Of a stretch of 64,000 nt of DNA, positions 1 through 11,800 are shown in pieces; position 1 is the first letter of the stretch; each line of letters starts with the position of its first letter. Source of the DNA: Myotis daubentonii (Eukaryota; Chordata; Mammalia; Chiroptera; Vespertilionidae); the NCBI RefSeq assembly GCF_963259705.1, contig NC_081844.1:27606294-27670293 (forward strand). The letters are read 5' to 3'. The position numbers and the translations under genes are program-made. The notes under the pieces were generated by a model. That model saw only the letters and a program-made list of their open reading frames with translations, did not search any database and was not told where the DNA came from.

Positions 1-66
1 CGAGAAGAATCCCCACAAAGGCTGCGATGGAAGTGGAAGCCAAGGCTTTGGACGCAGAGCTCCAAG
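1..66 (-). CDS. ICAM4: ICAM4 exon 3 (partial): stalk and start of membrane helix
   Basis: The acceptor CCCCCAG ends at 67. The split codon G|CT gives AWSSASKALASTSIAAFVGILL-like sequence that matches the human stalk and TM start in register. The exon runs off the left edge. Confidence 0.88.
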
Positions 67-1026
67 CTGGGGGCAGGAGGTGAGAATTAGGAATGGAGCA
101 GTCGGAGGCGTGATGACACACGTGGAGCTCAAGCTGGGCCAGTGCCCCTCCTGGGGCCATAACCCTTCTCCACCCTCAAGTCCCCAGGATTGCAAGGATG
201 CCTCACCCATGGATGTCAGCGTCACAGGTGCTGAGCTGCTGCCGACCACCAGCCCGTCGAGATTGAGGCGCGCGTGGCAGGTCACGGGCTTCCAGAGATC
301 GTGGGGCCAAGCCTGGAACTTGTAAGTCAGCGTCACGTTGGCCAGATCCAGGCCCGTGAAGCGTTCCAGGCTCTCGGAGTAGATGACCCGGCCGCCACGC
401 TGCAGAGTTACCACCAGGAAGCCCACGGGGAACACGTGCGTCACGTGGCAGCGCAGAATGTACTCTCTGCCCTCCAAGACCGGAGGCTCCAGGATCACCC
501 TGTGAGGCGGTTCTAAAGCAAGAGGGGGCCGCTGAGCAAGGTCCGCGGGCGCCCCCTAGCGCGACTGTCAACCGCCCCATCTCTGTCCCCCTCCCGTCTC
601 CCCAGCAGGGCCTAAAAACCCTCGTCCCTCACTGTAGGCGTGGATCCTGGCCGTGGCCCCCCGCGTTACTCCTGCGCAGGTGAGGAAGCAGTGCACTTCG
701 GAGCTCCAGGCCCTTACATCCAGCAGCTGGAAGGAGATCCAGCTGGGCCCGCTGAGCTTCTGGCCCCGCCGCAGCCCAGTATGGAGGGTGGAGCCCTCCA
801 AGAGGGGGCAGCTGCTGCTGCAGTTGAGCCACACCGAGCTCCCCGGCCGCACGGCTATGAAATTGGGGCTTATGCGCATCCAGAACGGCGCTGTGGTCGC
901 GGAGAGCGTGGGAGAGCTGCCTCCGGGGCTTTGCGCCCGCGCAGCCCAGCACCTCCGCGCGCTCCTGCCTCCCGGGCAAGCTACCGCCAGCAAAACCAGA
1001 AGTGAGAGGGGAAGCAGAAACCCCAT
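1..1026 (-). CDS. ICAM4: ICAM4 (LW blood group glycoprotein), 3' end cut by window
   Basis: Intercellular adhesion molecule 4, a type I membrane protein of red cells and their precursors that binds leukocyte and platelet integrins. Three coding exons are read on the minus strand: 1026-633, 512-207 and 66-1 (incomplete). The first two introns have GT donors and AG acceptors and are phase 1. The product has a signal peptide starting MGFLLPLSLL, an Ig domain with the NCSSSC cysteine pair and the LLDVRAWSS segment, then a second Ig domain containing VILEPPVLEG, RVIYSESLERFTGLDLANVT and a final CHARLNLDGLVV strand. Exon 3 begins the stalk and membrane segment (SIAAFVGILL). About 255 codons are visible, so some 15 C-terminal residues should lie outside the window if it matches human (271 aa, from memory). 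An in-frame upstream ATG at 1161 has no intervening stop, but the ATG at 1026 directly precedes the signal peptide and matches the known start. Confidence 0.95.
207..512 (-). CDS. ICAM4: ICAM4 exon 2: Ig domain 2
   Basis: 306 coding nt, open throughout in the spliced frame. The acceptor CTTTAG precedes position 512, and the donor GTGAGG starts at 206. Confidence 0.93.
633..1026 (-). CDS. ICAM4: ICAM4 exon 1: signal peptide and Ig domain 1
   Basis: 394 coding nt from ATG 1026-1024. The last base is A633, followed by donor GTGAGG. The split codon A|AA restores Lys in the AYKPPH junction shared with human ICAM4. Confidence 0.94.
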
Positions 1027-1425
1027 GGCAAAGAGCCCGTAGTGAGAGACCCCGCGCCAGGAAGCCAGGCTGGCTCTGTAGATAAGAAAGCCCAAAGCCC
1101 CGCCTTCCCAGCCCCACCCGGAGAGACAGGCTCTTAGAGGGCCAGGAGCCCTGCGACACATACCCCCCTCCCTCCACTCAAGAATGGGATTCCAGACCCC
1201 ATTTTAAACCAAACGTGTTCTGTTTTTTTTTTCCAGAGAGAGGTCTTTAATTTCCCCCAGAGTCTCAAAAGTTACCAATACGCCCTGATTTGGTTTAGGG
1301 CCTCAGGAATGGGCCTTGAACAGCAGCCTTTCCTTGGAGGGAGGAAGTAGGACAGGGCTGTGGTAGGACAGCTAGGAAGAGCTCCAGCTGGACGGAGCAC
1401 CTCCCCTCAACTCACAAGAGGCTGG
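1027..1425 (-). promoter_or_regulatory. ICAM4 promoter / ICAM1-ICAM4 intergenic gap
   Basis: Only about 400 bp separates the ICAM1 polyadenylation region from the ICAM4 ATG, so the ICAM4 promoter must lie here. On the plus strand there is a WGATAR element (AGATAAGA-like, GATAAG at 1081-1086) and a CCCCACCC box at 1112-1119. These are GATA-factor and KLF-type motifs, fitting an erythroid gene. No TATA box was recognised. Confidence 0.6.
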
Positions 1426-1440
1426 GCCCGTGAAAAAAGC

Positions 1441-1446
1441 TTTATT
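1441..1446 (-). terminator. ICAM1: ICAM1 polyadenylation signal AATAAA
   Basis: The minus strand reads TGTTAATAAAGCTTTT, closely matching the terminal polyadenylation context of human ICAM1 (TTAATAAAGCTTT, from memory). Cleavage is expected about 15-20 nt further, near 1425. Confidence 0.85.
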
Positions 1447-1975
1447 AACACAAGGGAGAGGCTTCAGGAAGAGCTGGAAATCAGCCCCACCCCAGCTGTC
1501 TGCAGGGCCCTCGGGAATTCGGAGCTGCCAGCGTTCGCTTCTTAACACGGTCCCAATGAGATGGAAACAGGACAAAGCAGGGACACACGGGTTGGGCATA
1601 GTTCCATGGGGTCCTATGGTTTAGCTATCACAGAGTGGACACTCGTGTTTAAGCATGTCACCAGGTGTCACTGTGAGCACTAGCAGAGGCGCATGTGGGT
1701 GGAGGCCGCTAACAGAGGTCAGCACCAGTGGGTTGTCCTGTCACCAGCTAAACCATGTTGGTTTCCCTGCTGGGGGGAGGGGGGAGCAGTTTGGCCAGTG
1801 GAGTGGGAAATTCCACCCCACCGGGTCTTTTTGTAAGGCACTCTTGTGCAGTCAATACATCGGTACCTGGTGACCCTGAATGAGATCAGACTGAGCTGCC
1901 TGAGGGCAGGAACTTCTGTTCCTCTTGTTTACCATTCTACCACACACAGAAGGCACTAATAAATATCTGGTAACT

Positions 1976-2160
1976 GGCCCGGCCGGTGTGGCTCAGTGGA
2001 TTGAGCATTGTCCCATCCACCAGGAGGTTACTGGTTCTGTTCAGGTCAGGGCACACCTCAGGGTTACGGCTGGGTCCTAGTGGGGGGTGGGGGGTGGGGA
2101 CCTGTAGGAGGCAGCAGAACTCCTATCTCTCTCTTCCTCTCTCAATGAAAAATCAATTAA
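1976..2160 (+). mobile_element. Ves SINE inside ICAM1 3' UTR
   Basis: A GGCCGGTGTGGCTCAGTGG head, a CT-rich tail and terminal AAAAATCAAT. Diverged, with no clear target duplication. Confidence 0.75.
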
Positions 2161-2660
2161 CCCCCCCACTACTATTTACAAATATATATCTGGTAAAAGA
2201 AAAATGAATAAATATGTCATCATCCAGCGCTGGGACCAGTCAGTAGACAGCACTGTCAGAGCTGTCAGAGGAAGTGTGGGAATTTTTTTCGATGCTGCCC
2301 GAGCCTGGGCAGGGCTACTTCTCTCTCAGGACTGTAGAGCCTTGGCACATGCAGGAGGGTGAGTTTCAATGTTTTCCAGATGGGTGTCCCCATGTCAGAG
2401 GTATATCTCCGTCACACCCCTCTGGCAGGCCAGCCTTTGCCATCCCTCACAGTCATGCCCATAGTCTTGCCCCTGAGTCTTGGCTCAGTCCTGTGGCTAC
2501 AGGTCAGGTGTGAATGTGCCATGGTCTGCAGGTGCCATGACCCTAAACACTGCCTGTGTTCTGGCTGAGGCCTCTATCCTCTCTCCTGGCATTCTAGAAA
2601 GGTGGGTGCTGCTGAATGGCATAAGTCTGCCACCGGTGGAGGCCCTGTCCAGGGACGGGC

Positions 2661-2830
2661 TCAGGGTGGTGTGTTCAGCTTCATGGCGGCCGCCTCCTGG
2701 GCCTTCTGTAGCCTGTACTTCCGGATCTTCCGCTGGCGGTTATAGAGGTAAGCGGCTGTGCCCCCTGTGGCTGCAATGCCCAGGATGAGAGCTGTCACTG
2801 CAATGATGGTGACCAAGTTACTCTGCTGAT
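2661..2830 (-). CDS. ICAM1: ICAM1 exon 7: membrane helix and cytoplasmic tail
   Basis: 170 nt with stop TGA at 2663-2661. The helix is about [20 protein letters not shown], followed by [18 protein letters not shown]. The tyrosine in the KYRLQ tail motif is kept. Confidence 0.96.
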
Positions 2831-5800
2831 CTGTAGGGAGAACAATAAGGGGAGTTGGGGGCTGAGCCAAGCTCGCTGACCCTGCCCAACCCAGCCCCGT
2901 CCCCAACACGGCACTCACAGATCACGTTCACAACCACTTCACGGGTGGCCACACCCCGACGGCTGGTGGCCCGACACACGTAGGTGCCCGAAATATCCCG
3001 CGTGACAGGCCTCGGCTCCCCGATGGGCAGCAAAGCCCCATCCCCTTTCCGGCGACAGTCCAACTTGGGGATTGGGTTCCCCGAGGCCTGGCACCTCAGG
3101 GTCTGCGAGATGCCTTCCTCCAAAGTCCAGTTTCCTGGGCAATTCTCCTTGTCCAGTCGGGGGCCATCTAGAGAAACACAGCAAGTGGGGGGCCGGGTCA
3201 GGGACCAGAACCCCTCTCACCACCCAGGTCTGGAGGAGTTAGGTAGGCAACCCAGGGCAGGGGCGGGGGTAGACTCCAGAGACATGAGCTCATGGAGTCC
3301 TAGGGCCTTGGAGGTTTGGGGTCATTGTCCAGCAGCCCTACTCACACAGGACAAAGAGCTTCTGGGTCTTGTTTTTGTGCAGCACGTGCCCGGCCACCTC
3401 CAGGGCAGCAGAACACACAAAGCCACGCCCGTTGTCCTCAGCAGTGGCATTCAGCATGATTTGGGCACGCGGAAATGGAGTCTCATCTGGGTCCCCGCTC
3501 AGCGTCACCACAGCTCCAGCATGGGCCTTGCACTCCACACTCACCACAGTCCCCTCGGGGGCTTCAGACTCACTCAGGGTCAAGTTGGGAGCTGGGAAAC
3601 CTGGGGGAGGAGCACGCAGTGAGCCCCGCCCCTGGGTCTGGCCCCCGCGTCCAGAGCTCTGGCCTGTCCCTACTTACTGTAGATGGTCACACTCTCCCGC
3701 GTCCTCTGGCTCTGGTTTCCCAGGGTCACTGCACAGGTCAGCTGCTGGACGCCTTCATCCCCCGGGGCCACCTCCACCAAGGCGGTGGCCGAGAGGGAGT
3801 CCTTGCTGTACTTGATTGTGGGTGTCAGCCTCTGGTCCTCCAGTGCCAAGTGAACCTGGGCCTCTGAGGCCGGGAACAGCCCATCCAGGGAGCAGGTCAC
3901 GGACCGCTGTGTGCCCACTTCCATGATCCCGGGAGTAACAAGGTGTGGGCGGACCTTTGGCAGGACTGGCCAGAGAAGGTGGGTGTGAACAGAGGGGAAC
4001 GGAAGCCCTTTCCCGCGGCATTTTCCTTCTGTCACCTGGAACGCCTCTTCCCCGGGAGACTCTGCGACTTGGCCATCTATGACTCAGGACACTCGTACCC
4101 CTCACCCTGGGTCACAGCCTTCTCAGTAGATCGTGTGGCCCAGGCGGCCCACCCCCAACACCCCACCCCAGTGGCCAAGAACATGCTCTTCCCAGAAGCC
4201 TTTGCAATCTAGGTCACTATCTTCTCTGTACCCTCCAGGCCAGGGGCGCCTCCTTCCCAGGAACCCTGCACCCCAAGCAGGAGCACTGCCTGAGCCTGTC
4301 CTCCTGCAAACTTCCCAATGCCTCACCGAAGGTTCGGAGCTGCCTGGGGACTGAGCTGTTCTGGAACAGTCCCAGCCCTTGGGGCCGAAGGTCCAGTTCT
4401 GTGCGGCAAGAGAAGTTGGTGCCATGGTCGCCTCTGCGTGCCAACACTGTGGCCGTGACCTCAGCCACAGGCGTCCCCTCCGCAGGCTGCCGGCTCAGCA
4501 ACTTCTCCCCTTGGAGCAGCATCACGGAGAGGTTTGTCCGGGGCGCCCCTCCCTCCACCTGGCAATGTAGGGTGAGGTTTTCGCCCACAGGCTGCCACTG
4601 GGGCAGGGGTTCCAGCTCCACACGCTCTGGGAACCCTGGGGGAGAGGAGAGGAAGGAGTGTCCTGTGAGCGGGACAGAAAGGACACCCACCAGCAGGGGG
4701 CACAGGGACACCGTACCTGGGCCAGGGAGCCTCACGGCCCCAAACACACCCCAAGGCTGACTAATCCCAAACCACCTAAGTCATTCAGGAATGTTAAGAA
4801 CTTCGGGGAAACCAGTGAGAAGTCCCCAAGTGGTTGTGAAAGGGCAAACCATTTTTTTATTCACTGCAGCTTCTAAGAGTGAAAAGTGGAAAAGAACCTC
4901 GGAGTGTATCACCAGGTGTCCAGTGAAATACAGGATTTCAGCTGCCCAGTAGAGATTGGTTTTGTTTTTTGTTTTTACAGAGAGGAAGGGAGAGGGATAG
5001 AGAGTTAGAAACATCGATGAGAGAGAAACATCGATCAGCTGCCTCCTGCACACTCCCTGCTGGGCATGTGTCCACAAGCAAGTACACGCCCTTGACCGGA
5101 ATCGAATCTGGGACCCTTGAGTCCACAGGCTGACGCTCCATCCACTGAGCCAAACCGGTTAGGGCTAGAGATTGTTTTTAAAAAGACCTCTGCTCTTCAA
5201 ACAAACAATATTAAGAACAGAAAAATAAATTTAAAACGATAAAAATTGTTTAAAAAGAAAACTAAAAAACCAAACCAAAAAAGACAGAATAAATGAGAGA
5301 AAGAAAGAGACCTCTGCTCCCCCTTCCCCTATCTTGGCTTTATTTTTCTCTGTAGCACCCGTTCACTCTCTGACACACAAGATCATCTACTCAGTGAACT
5401 TGTTTCTCCTCGATTTCCTCCCATGAAATGTGATCCCAGGAGGCAGGATCTTTGTCTTTGCCCCCTCATGTTGTTTGTTGGCACACAGTAGGCGCTCTAT
5501 ATTTATAGAAGGAATAAGGTTGAACCACACACACTGATTGGAGGCCTTTCAGGAGCCCACGTTCAAGAGAAAGAAGTTCCAGTCCTGCCCGCGTGGCTCC
5601 GTGGTTGAGCTCGATTTACGAACCAGGAGGTCACGGTTACATTCCGGGTCAGGGCACATGACTGGGTTGCTCAGTGTGGGGTGTGCAGGAGGCAGCCGAA
5701 CAATGATTCTCTCTGATCACTGATGTTTCTCTCTTTCTCTCCCTCTCCCTTCCTCTCTGAAGTTAATAAAAAAATATTTAAAAAAAAAAAAAGAGCGAGA

Positions 5801-8800
5801 AAGAAGTTCCTGGATGTGCTGTATGACCCTCTGAAATGTTAAAAATGTAAGAACCAAAAAAAAAGTAAGAACCCACAGACACCCAAAACGCAACTCTGAA
5901 TAGCCCTGAAGATACAAGTTGTGGGCTCGGTTTTCACAGGCCAGGGTTTCCGTTTTGCACCAGGTAACAGAATTCTGAGCCTGAATGGCCAGTGAACATT
6001 TCTAGCAGAGCCCTGCTGAGCTGTGACTTAGCACTGAGACCCGCCAAGCTCCCCAGGGAGGGGTCCTGAGGGCTCCGGGTCACTGTTCCCTTCTCAAGAG
6101 GCCCAGGAATATCACTGGGCAATGCTGTTAAAGGGTCAGGGGCTTGGGTTTGGTTCCTTTTCGGCTTCTTTGCTATGGGCTGTGGGTGAGTGACTTGCCT
6201 CTGGAACAGTCCCAGCCCTCAGGGCTCAGAAACGGAGACGCAGTTTCCTAAGCTATAAAGTGGGGCTACTGGAGGTAGGACTATTATTAATCCATTTAAG
6301 AAATTGAAAGAGTGAGTGTCAATGGGCATAAGGTTTCCTTTTAGGGTAATGAAAATGTTCTTAAATTAGATGGTGGTGATGGTTGAACAACTCTATAAAC
6401 ACTAAAATTCATTGACTTACGCACTTCAAATCTGTTTTTTTTTTTTTAAAGGCCCAGAGCTGTAGCCGATTTGGCTCAGTGAATAGAGCTTTGGCCTATA
6501 GACTGAAAGGTCCCGGGTTCGATTCTGGTCAAGAGCACACATGCCCAGGTTTCGGACTTGATCCCCAGTAGGGAGCATGCAGGAGGCAGGCAAACAATGA
6601 TTCTCTCTCATCATTGATGTTTCTATCTCTCTCCCTCTCCCTTCCTCTCTGAAATCATTAAAATTAAAAAAAAATTGTTTTTAAAGGCCCAGAAAACTCT
6701 CAGGCACCCAGCTCTGATATCTAATCATCTGCTGCAAACCACAATTTGCAGAGCGAGAGGCCTCCTTAAACCTCGGCCCCCATGTCTCCAAACCCGGCTC
6801 TGCGCTGTAAGCCAGGCTGCCGGAAGAGGTCTGTCTTGCCTGTACCTCTCCTTGACACCCCCAACCCCCCACCTTCAGTCCCTCGCCAAGTCCTGGTCAC
6901 ACTGCTCTTCAAATATTTGTCTGCCCTTCCTTTCCTGTAAGCAGCCACTGCCCACAAAATGTGTGGCCTGGACAAGGCCCGCAGCCAACTGTCCTCTGGC
7001 TTCCCCTCAGTCGGGCCTTCTGCTCTCTAGATCCCTGGCCTGCTCACACACTTTTGAAGTGTGGCTCCCTATCACCCTGGGGAGAGGGCCCAACTCCCCA
7101 GCCTGGCATTCGAGGAACTGCCAGCCTTAGCTCCAGCCTCGCTCATCTGTTGATGTTCAGCCCCTCTGGCCCGCCCAACCCCGGATCAGCATGTTTGCCC
7201 CTCCGAACCTCTGCCCAGGCTGTTCCCTCTACCCAGGCTGTTCCCTTTGCCCAGAATGCCTGTCTGCCAGCTCCTGTGCACCCTTCAAGGCCTGGTTAGG
7301 GGTCACTTCCTGCATAAATTGCCACTCTAACCTTTCTCGAGAAAGCTTAGCCACCCAGGGAAGCCCCTTGTCTTTATGCTGAGGGCGGGGCAGGCCCAAG
7401 CCAGAGTGTCTCCCAGCGGACACCCCTGCTGTGCGCCTGCTACCTGCTCCATTTCACAGAGCTGGAAACTGAGGCACAGTCTGGTCTCTAGAGTCACAGA
7501 GAGAGTAAGTGGCAGAGGCAGGAACTCACGCCTGAAGTGTTGGGCTTTCAACGACCAGGCTGAGCTGTGGAAGGGCCTTCCAGGGAGTTCCCTGGGGTTT
7601 TCAGAGGCCCCTGGGAATGTTTGGGGACTTCCCTCATCTGGCCAGCATCTGCTCAAACATCCTCCATATCAAAAGCAAAACTGATATTCGCCCAAAGGCT
7701 TCCTCACCCAGACACCATGAAGATGGAATGCCCTTCATGCCTTACTGCATCCCCATACCCATCCCAGGAGGTCTCATGTGAAAGGCAACCCAGAAGCCAG
7801 GTCCCCCACAGTCACACAGTTAGTAAGGGCCATGATGGGACTGGAACCCAAGGCTGTCTAATCCCAAAGCCAGGTGACCAGTTTCCTCCCTCCCTTCCTC
7901 CCTCCCTTCCTTCCTCCCTTCCTTCCTTTTTGGTTTGTTTTGTTCTAATTTGAATTTTATTTATTGCCTATGGTCATAGTAACTCATTCTCACCATTCAA
8001 AATGCCCAAAGGTAAAAAAAAAAAAAAAAAAAAAAGACACAAGGAGAAAAAACTCATTCCTGCCCTCTCCTGGAACGCGCGCCCCCCCCCCCCCCACAGT
8101 TAATATGGTCATTTCTTTCAGTAAACACAACCTCCCTCACCCCACTCCAGCACTCCCTAACACACAGAATGGCATGCCACTCATTCTGGGCATACCTTCC
8201 TTCTTTTGAGTTTGACTGCAGCGTCTCAGAGTGTGCAGCAACTAGCACCCTCTCTTTTGGGGACACAGGGAACTTCCTCATTCATGTACACAGCTGCATA
8301 CTATTCCATCGTATAGCCAAACCACAGTCATTTCCCAGTCCCGACATTTGAGCAGCTTGTAAACTTTTGTCCTTACAAACAAAGCTGCAGAATAATCCCG
8401 CCCACCCCCAGTCCCCTCTGAGCAGGGACACATGCAAGCCCAGTTCCCAGGAGTAGGGTTTCTGTATCAGAGGGCACATGCATGTGTCATTTGGAGAACT
8501 GAGGCCCCTTCCCTGCCTGGGGCTGTGCTTCCTCATGCTCCCACCCCGTCAGCAATGTCCCAGGATGGCCTGCTATCGCAGTCTTGTCAGCGCACCTGTT
8601 ATCAATTCTTTCCATTGTTGCCAATAAGTGAAGAAAACTTCACTTCAGGGCTAGTTTTAATTTGCATCTTTTAAAAAAGAGTCAGCTGGCTCTATCTGGT
8701 TTGGCTCAGTGGATAGAGTATCCACCTGTGGACTAAAGGGTCCCGGGTTCAATTCCAGTCAAGGGCACATGCCCGGGTTGCAGGCTCAATCCCCAGTGTG

Positions 8801-11800
8801 GGATGTGCAGGAGCCAGCTGATCAATAATTCTCTCTAATCATTGATGTTTCTATCTCTTCCTCCCTCTCCCTTCCTCTCTGAAATCAATAAAAATATATA
8901 TTTTAAAACACAATAAAAATAAATACATAAGAGTCAGCTTGCCTGGCTGGTGTGGCTCAGTGATTGAATGTCAATCTATGAACAAGGAGGTCATGGTTTG
9001 ATTCCCAATCAGGACATCTGCCTGGGTTGCAGGCTCCATCCACAGTAGGGGATGTGCAGGAAACAGCCGATCGATGATTCTCATCATTGATGTTTCTCTC
9101 TCTCCCTTCTCTCCGAAATCAATTATATATATCCTATATAATAAAATCCTAATATAGAAATTGTTCAACCAGGAGTTCCACCGCTTGCTATGATGTGCAC
9201 TGACCACCAGGGGGCGGTGCAGAACATGGCGGGCATCAGAGACGCAGCACTGGCAGTGGAGGCACTGCCAGCCCAATGGGCCCCGTGGAGAGCGGGACAG
9301 CAGCACGGGACAGCGGTGGGATGGTGGAGCAGGTGAGCAGGCGGTGCCAGGCCAAGGCAGGTGTGAGCCAGGGGCTGACTGCCCTGCTGATCGCCCCACA
9401 GATGGTGGAGCAGGTGAGGGGGTGGCACCGGCCATGGCAGGGTGCCAGGCAGGGCTGTGGGGCTTCAAGGCTGGGGGCATGAGCTGGGACCCAATCCCCG
9501 CAGGCCACCCCTGAGGGACCCCACCCATGCACGAATTCGTGCACCAGGCCTCAAGTACATATATATAAAAGAGTCAGATCTAGCCCTAGCCGGTTTGGCT
9601 CAGTGGTTAGAGCATCGGCCTACAGACTCAAGGGTCCCAGGTTCAATTCCGGTCAAGGGCATGTACCTTGGTTGCGGGCACATCCCCCCCCAGTAGGGAG
9701 TGTGCAAGAGGCAGCTGATCAATGTTTCTCTCTCATCGATGTTTCTAACTCTCTATCCCTCTCCCTTCCTCTCTGTAAAAAATCAATAAAATATATTAAA
9801 AAAAAAAAAAAGAAATCAGAGGGCCTTCCAAGTTTGGAAAAAAAAAAAGAGTCAGATCTAGGGCCTTGTCAGAGGTCTAGAGCAGTGATTCTCAACCTTC
9901 CTAATGCCGCAACCCTTTAATACAGTTCCTCATGTTGTGGTGACCCCCAATTTCACCGTTACAACTTGAACATAATTAAAGCATAGTGATTAATCACAGA
10001 AACAATACGTAATTATATATGTGTTTTCCGATGACCTTAGGCGACCCCTGTGAAAAGGTCGTTCGACCCCCAAAGGGGTCGCGACCCACAGGTTGAGGAC
10101 CGCGGGTCTAGAGAGACAGTTCTTGAATGTGCTGAATCCCTGTAGATACTCTTAAGTGCACCCAAGGAAGCTCAAGGAGAGGTTTCAAATGACAAGGAGG
10201 CTTTCCGAAGATGTGACCACCTGCCCTTCAGTGAGACCCTCCCTGGCCCCACCACCAAACTTCAAAGGCAGTCCCAGCCCACTATGGACTCCCTTGCCCA
10301 CCTCCCCCACCCAGCATGCCTAGCCCAGCCCCTGGGCCCAACCACTCACAGTACACAGTGAGGGACATTGTAGCCTCCGACTGGTTGTTGTGGCAGACTG
10401 AGTAGCAGTATGGGATGGTGTCTCCTTGCACGGAACTAAGTTCATACATCTTCCAGTTGGACCCATTGGCCACTTCTTTCTTATCCAAATGAGTCTCCAG
10501 GCCCAAGAGGGTATATTGATCACAGGAGGTACTGCAGTTCACCAACACGGAACCTCCCCGGGGTATGATGACTTCTTTGGGGTGCACTGATGTTTGGGCA
10601 CCTCCAGGCCCTGGAACAAAAGTGTGAAGAGGAGAAAGGCATTGCAATTTGGGTTCATCGATATTCCTGGGCCCCCAGCCTGTGCTGGGGGAACAACCTT
10701 GAATAAGACAGAACTCTCTGCCATCAGTGTGGGAGACAGAAAAATTCACGAGCAAACAAGATAATTAATAACTGATGTTAATAAGAACTCTGACAAAAAC
10801 CAAACAACAACACTGGGTGAGAGGACAGTGACTTGATGACCGGGTTATGTATGAGCACAGATATGGATGATGAGAAGGGCGATCCAGAGAAAAGGGAAAT
10901 GAGTCCCAAGTGCAAAGGTCCTGGGGCAGGGTGTCTGCAGCCAAGTCAGCAAGGGGGAAGAGTTAGGGGAAATGAGCTCAGGAAGATCACGCAGGCAGTG
11001 GAAGCCATGCCAAGGATGTGTTTTTCATTCTGAAGGCCATGGGGAGCCATTGGAGGATTTCAGCAGAGGAGGAACATAGCATCAGTGTCCTCCCTCCCAA
11101 GAGGTCAGGTAGCGGGGGCAGCCCTTTGGGGATGGACGCATTCTCATCACGTTGGTTCCTCCCTCTCTTTGACAAGTGATCTCCCTTTTCCTGCCTCAGT
11201 GTCCCCATCTGTAAGTACAGTCCTCCGAACCCTGTTACTGAAAGTAACTCCTAGGACAGGGCAGGGAGCAAGAAGCCACAGATAAGGAGAGGGATCGTGT
11301 GAGCTCCCTCAGACCCTGGTGCCTCCAAAGCTGAAAAAATGTCTGAACCCGTCCCTCCTACCCCACCCCCAGAGATTCCTGCCCTCGGCTCTGGGCCCAC
11401 TCTGTCTTGGGTGGGAGAGATGTGAAAACAGCTCTCCGCGGATGATCCCCGGCTCATTCCCACTTCACAGAGGAAAATGGTGAGGCCCGGGTGGGGGGGG
11501 GGTGGGCCTCAGCCAGAAAGTGGCAGAATCTGGACTGCAGTCTGTGTTAGAACGTTTTATGAAGCTGGTAACCATGGTGTCCATCTTCCACTCTCCTGCT
11601 CCCCAACCCTATCACCCTCTGAGACTCTCTGTTCCCCTTCTCGCCCCCCTCTGGAGTTGGTGGAGGGGTGCCTCGGAATCTCACTTCTCAGCCCGTGTTC
11701 CTTGGGCAAGTCAGGCTTGGAATTCCCCTGAGCAGAAGCAGGTCTGGACTTCCCCAAGGGCTGGAAAGGAGGAAGAAACTGTGCTTGCTGCGTGGGGTCC

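Larger units (their letters stand above)
1425..2660 (-). other. ICAM1: ICAM1 3' UTR
   Basis: Runs from the stop codon to just past the AATAAA. It is interrupted by an L2 3'-end remnant (about 1890-1973) and a Ves-type SINE (about 1976-2160), both opposite in sense to the transcript. The rest is unique sequence. Confidence 0.75.

Noticed and set aside
3346..3351. Alternative ICAM1 exon 5 donor two bases earlier
   Set aside because: It would break the phase-1 junction and the conserved VLYGPR sequence.
9132..9556. Possible autonomous Helitron with Rep/helicase
   Set aside because: Only 425 bp with no Rep or helicase coding sequence; non-autonomous.
8677..9855. Regularly recurring AAGAGTCAG, considered as a CRISPR-like or satellite repeat
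   Set aside because: The intervals are unequal and filled by SINEs, and the motif is a target-site duplication in a mammalian intron.
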